A DNA stretch of 36,859 bases from the NCBI GenBank assembly GCA_020852855.1, contig JADZAA010000005.1:1-36859 (forward strand), in the 5' to 3' direction. The DNA comes from Bacteroidota bacterium. GTDB taxonomy: Bacteria > Bacteroidota > Ignavibacteria > Kapaibacteriales > UBA961. This document shows positions 33,949-36,859 of the stretch, piece by piece. Made by a program: the position numbers and the translations under genes. Below the pieces are notes generated by a model. It had not been told where the DNA came from and ran no database searches. It saw only the letters and a program-made list of their open reading frames with translations. Positions within the stretch are counted from its first letter, which is position 1. The number at the start of each line of letters is the position of its first letter.

Positions 33949-34296
33949 TTCTTGATACAAACAAAGATGACTTTACACAATGACAAAATGCAATATAGCG
34001 TAATTCTGCGAAAAAATAATGCTTTTTATTGCCGCAAAACCCGATGCTGTCGGATAATTATACAGTAAAATTCAGAATAAAACCAATTTATTAAACTTCG
34101 CATAAAAATACGGCGAAAGAAAGTATGCTATGAAAATACGGTAATAATAAGGCTGTGTTTCGGAAAAAATGCAACTGTTTTTAACGAGAACAACAGTTGA
34201 AAAAGTTAAAATGCTTGTACAAGCCGTATTTTTGCAAATATCACTCGTAAATTATCGAGGTGTTTTTCTCTTGTTCTACAATCGCAAATTACATTT
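33949..34296. promoter_or_regulatory. 348-bp divergent intergenic region with two inverted repeats and a candidate promoter
   Basis: The region lies between divergent asmA-like and paaN-like genes and has no credible ORF. It holds an 8-bp inverted repeat CAACTGTT/AACAGTTG (34172-34179, 34192-34199), a perfect 12-bp palindrome GCTTGTACAAGC (34213-34224), and TATTTTTG (34227-34234), which matches the Bacteroidota -7 consensus TAnnTTTG and points toward paaN. The palindrome touches the promoter spacer, where an operator would act. No clear -33 element (TTTG) is present. The left half (33949-34130) is A/T-rich with nothing recognisable. Confidence 0.45.
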
Positions 34297-35970
34297 ATGA
34301 CTCAATTAACCGAACTTGTCGAGCGTCATTCGGCCGTACTATCCGTAGCGGCGGCAGCCAACCGTTCGCGTGAATTTTACGCGCATTGGCCGGAAGCACC
34401 GAGCGGGAAAATATACGGCGAAACGGCAAATGCCGACGGAACAGCCGAATTTGAAGGTTATTTAAATAAATTTTTTGACGGACTTAATCAAGAAGGTGCA
34501 AGCGGCCGTTGCGGAAACGAAGTGTCGCCTTACGGATTTTCGCTTGGTATCACATATCCGGCTTTTGATGCCGACACGTTGGTGCAACGCGCAAAAACAG
34601 CACAAAATTCTTGGCGCAAACTATCGCCCGATGAACGTGCGGCCGTGTTGCTCGAATGTTTGGAACGTGCCGCAAAGCATTTTTTTACAATAGGTTATGC
34701 GACAATGCACACTACCGGACAAGGCTTCGTAATGGCATTCCAAGCTTCCGGTCCGCATGCATTTGACCGTGCGTTGGAGGCAGTGGCTACCGCACTTGCC
34801 GCACAAAAGGAATTTGCCGGACAAGTCGAATGGAAAAAGCCCATGGGCAAAACGGAAATAGTGCTGGACAAGCGTTTTCATATAGTACCGCGAGGTATAA
34901 ATCTGACCATAGGTTGCTCTACTTTTCCGCTGTGGAATTCTTTTCCCGGGATATTCGCAAGTTTAGCCACAGGAAATGCTTCGATAGCCAAAACTCATCC
35001 GGGCGCGATTTTGCCTGTGGCAATTTGTATAGCAAGTTTCCGCAGAACAATCGGCGAATTAGGATTAAATCCCGATATAATTCAACTTGCCGCCGATAAT
35101 GCCGATGCGCCCGTAACTTGGGATTTTGTTCTTCACAAAGATATTGCGCTTATTGATTATACGGGCGGTTCGGCGTTCGGCGAAGAATTGGAACGAAAAA
35201 TCGCGGGAACACACAAAATGCTTTATACCGAAAAAGCCGGTGTAAATTGCGTTATACTCGACAGCACCGAAAATTTAGATGCCGCTCTCGATAATTTGGC
35301 TTTCGGTGTTTCTCTTTATTCGGGACAAATGTGTACGGCACCACAGAATATTTTTATTCCGAAAAACGGTGTAACAACACCCGAAGGCCTTGTTACTCCA
35401 GAAGATACAGCGAAAAAATTTGCTGAAAAAATAGATTCCTTAATATTTAACGAAAAAATTGGGCCGGGAACTTTGGGAGCTGTTCAAAATGAAGTTACGG
35501 CTAATCGAGTTGTCGCCGCCGCTTCAATCGGTAAAACGATTCGCGAGAGTGCGCCGACGGTACAAGCCGGATTTGGTAATGCGCGAACGGCTTCACCTTT
35601 GGTAATTATGCTTGACGAAAAACAAAACGACGTTTACGAACGCGAATGGTTCGGTCCGATTTCTTTTATTATTCCCGTGGATTCTTTTGATGCGGCAGTC
35701 GAAAAAACGGCTGTTATTGCACGTTCCCACGGTGCTTTGTCCGGTGCTGTCTATACGGTTGAGGCGGAAAAAAAAGATAAGGCGGAAGATATTCTTATTC
35801 AGGCTGGGGTTCCCGTATCATTTAATTTCACCGGGCCGATTTGGGCGAATCAATCGGCCGCATTCAGCGATTTTCACGGAACAGGAATAAATCCGGCAGG
35901 CAGTGCGTCGTTTGCCGATTACAGATTTGTTGCCACACGCTTTGCCATCGTAGGCAGCCGCTCGAAATAA
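34297..35970 (+). CDS. paaN: PaaN-like aldehyde dehydrogenase (phenylacetic acid degradation family)
   Basis: The 557 residues match the PaaN branch of the aldehyde dehydrogenase superfamily. The N-terminal ~60 residues are family-specific (RSREFYAHWPEAPSGKIYGE). An NAD(P)-binding and catalytic core follows, with PRGINLTIGCSTFPLWNSFP, GNASIAKTHPGAILP, DYTGGSAFGEELE, Glu312 in TEKAGVN and catalytic Cys346 in YSGQMCTAPQN. It would oxidise the open-chain semialdehyde formed in phenylacetate catabolism, the job of the PaaZ dehydrogenase domain. There is no enoyl-CoA hydratase part as in PaaZ. No other paa genes are nearby, so the pathway link is family-based only. A bidirectional terminator follows 16 bp after the stop. 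Confidence 0.82.
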   Translation: MTQLTELVERHSAVLSVAAAANRSREFYAHWPEAPSGKIYGETANADGTAEFEGYLNKFFDGLNQEGASGRCGNEVSPYGFSLGITYPAFDADTLVQRAKTAQNSWRKLSPDERAAVLLECLERAAKHFFTIGYATMHTTGQGFVMAFQASGPHAFDRALEAVATALAAQKEFAGQVEWKKPMGKTEIVLDKRFHIVPRGINLTIGCSTFPLWNSFPGIFASLATGNASIAKTHPGAILPVAICIASFRRTIGELGLNPDIIQLAADNADAPVTWDFVLHKDIALIDYTGGSAFGEELERKIAGTHKMLYTEKAGVNCVILDSTENLDAALDNLAFGVSLYSGQMCTAPQNIFIPKNGVTTPEGLVTPEDTAKKFAEKIDSLIFNEKIGPGTLGAVQNEVTANRVVAAASIGKTIRESAPTVQAGFGNARTASPLVIMLDEKQNDVYEREWFGPISFIIPVDSFDAAVEKTAVIARSHGALSGAVYTVEAEKKDKAEDILIQAGVPVSFNFTGPIWANQSAAFSDFHGTGINPAGSASFADYRFVATRFAIVGSRSK

Positions 35971-35986
35971 CATCGAAAACAGAAGT

Positions 35987-36025
35987 AAAAAACGGGGCGA
36001 TATATTTTTGTCCCGTTTTTTTTTG
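35987..36025. terminator. Bidirectional terminator between paaN-like and lipoate-ligase-like genes
   Basis: AAAAAACGGG (35987-35996) pairs with CCCGTTTTTT (36012-36021), and the T run continues to 36024. The A-rich left arm gives a matching T run on the minus strand. It lies between convergent genes, just after paaN and 32 bp beyond the minus-strand stop, so it can serve both. Confidence 0.85.
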
Positions 36026-36056
36026 TCAACCATGATGATAAGCGACGGCGGTTTTG

Positions 36057-36794
36057 CTATAAAGCCGATAATAATGAGTCGGCTGCGATGCCGAATTCAA
36101 ATCTCTTACTCGTAATTTCTTCCAAGGTAACGCTTGCACTGCGCAAATACGAGCGAATATCTGCTCTGTCCTCTTCGGAAATGTGCAGAATATCTGCTAT
36201 TTCTTCATGTCCGTCTGCCAATAATATAGAGCCGTGTTGCAAAAGTACATTTCCTGCAATGCGTTGCGCACTTCCTACAAGCTTGCGCCCGTGCCATAGC
36301 AATTCGTGCCGTGCCGCACTTGCAAAACACGCCGCAGAGCGAGGAGCGCGATATTCTTCGCGGAAGTCGGGTTGATGCTTGGCAAATTCCACGTCTTGCG
36401 CACCCAAATTTGCGAGTCCGGCGGCAATCCAAAGGTGAACGTCGCGGTAAATATCTTGCGAATGAACAGCTTCGCTCAATCGAATATGAAGAGAATATGT
36501 TATTTCTCGGGCATGAAGCACAGCCCGTCCGCCCGTAGGGCGACGAACAATATCGAAGCCTCGCTTTTTACATTCCTCGGTGTTTATATCGGACTCGCGT
36601 TGATGCCGGCCAAGCGATGCGGCGAACGGTTGCCAAGAATACAAACGCAACAGCGGTGCGGCATCTGCTTGTTCTTGCATAAAATTCAGATATGCCGCGT
36701 CAGCCGACATATTATATTCGCCGGAACGTTCTTCCTCGACGCGTATTTCGAGCGGAGCATTTAAATAGCCGAATTTATCGGTTGCAGTTCTCAT
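36057..36794 (-). CDS. Lipoate-protein ligase A / octanoyltransferase (LipM-like) family protein
   Basis: This 245-residue protein has the BPL_LplA_LipB fold motifs: LLRLYSWQPFAASLGRHQ, RRPTGGRAVLH (84-94) followed by EITYSLHI, CFASAARHELLWHGRKLVGS (C156, K171) and LLQHGSILL (184-192). These enzymes attach lipoyl or octanoyl groups to the lipoyl domains of 2-oxoacid dehydrogenases and the glycine cleavage H protein. A single-domain form with a conserved Cys fits LipM-like octanoyltransferases, while the GRKLVGSAQ lysine fits LplA. The sequence does not separate them with certainty. The ATG at 36794 leaves 65 bp to the window edge with no recognisable promoter. Confidence 0.82.
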   Translation of the reverse strand: MRTATDKFGYLNAPLEIRVEEERSGEYNMSADAAYLNFMQEQADAAPLLRLYSWQPFAASLGRHQRESDINTEECKKRGFDIVRRPTGGRAVLHAREITYSLHIRLSEAVHSQDIYRDVHLWIAAGLANLGAQDVEFAKHQPDFREEYRAPRSAACFASAARHELLWHGRKLVGSAQRIAGNVLLQHGSILLADGHEEIADILHISEEDRADIRSYLRSASVTLEEITSKRFEFGIAADSLLSAL

Positions 36795-36859
36795 ATCTTA
36801 ATTGTAAATACGGAGTTACAAAAAAGACATATTTAATCGTTCCTGTTGCATATTAATTA

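Noticed and set aside
1-36859. tRNA, rRNA, insertion sequences, prophage or integrases
   Set aside because: I looked through the intergenic spacers and ORFs and saw no cloverleaf, rRNA segment, transposase or terminal inverted repeats.

Overview
The window looks like a piece of a chromosome from a flagellated, Gram-negative member of the Bacteroidota/Chlorobiota side of the FCB group (for example a Kapabacteria- or Ignavibacteria-like lineage). The reasons are: a secreted arabinofuranosidase ending in a type IX secretion (T9SS) sorting domain, an AsmA-family envelope protein, many genes without a clear Shine-Dalgarno (SD) sequence, and moderate base composition, together with a full flagellar basal-body/hook cluster. 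The phylum call is inference. No rRNA or tRNA marker is present.

Layout. 1-3088 is the end of a type I restriction-modification locus (3' part of hsdS, or of an M-S fusion, then hsdR). It is visibly more A/T-rich than the rest. 3276-12462 is a mixed stretch of housekeeping and accessory genes: a carboxymuconolactone-decarboxylase-like protein, a J-domain-like coiled-coil protein, the T9SS-tagged GH51 enzyme, pdxH, a fused oligopeptide ABC ATPase, a DUF268 protein, a metallo-beta-lactamase-fold hydrolase and an L-asparaginase.

12746-28420 is one long, co-oriented flagellar cluster: flgB, flgC, a small unknown gene, fliE, fliF, fliG, fliH, fliI, fliJ, a MotE-like gene, fliK, flgD, a TIGR02530-type gene and flgE. 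It closes with a clear hairpin terminator. The order closely follows the fla/che operon start of Bacillus and Clostridia. Together these genes make the proximal rod, MS ring, C-ring rotor, export ATPase complex, hook cap, hook and hook-length ruler.

28574-33948 is a minus-strand group: an AsmA-like protein, a Bax-inhibitor-1 family membrane protein and a soluble TPR histidine kinase. 34297-35970 is a PaaN-like aldehyde dehydrogenase behind a 348-bp intergenic region with two inverted repeats. 36057-36794 is a lipoate ligase/octanoyltransferase-family gene, convergent with paaN across a shared terminator.

The most remarkable item is the FliK gene: about 1828 residues, several times the usual length, with an almost perfect 180-bp in-frame tandem repeat (2.8 copies), which suggests a recently expanded, length-variable hook ruler. 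Other points worth checking are a three-codon ORF with a strong SD and a structured leader inside the flagellar operon, an orphan 81-residue gene between flgC and fliE, and loss of the expected nuclease lysine in HsdR.
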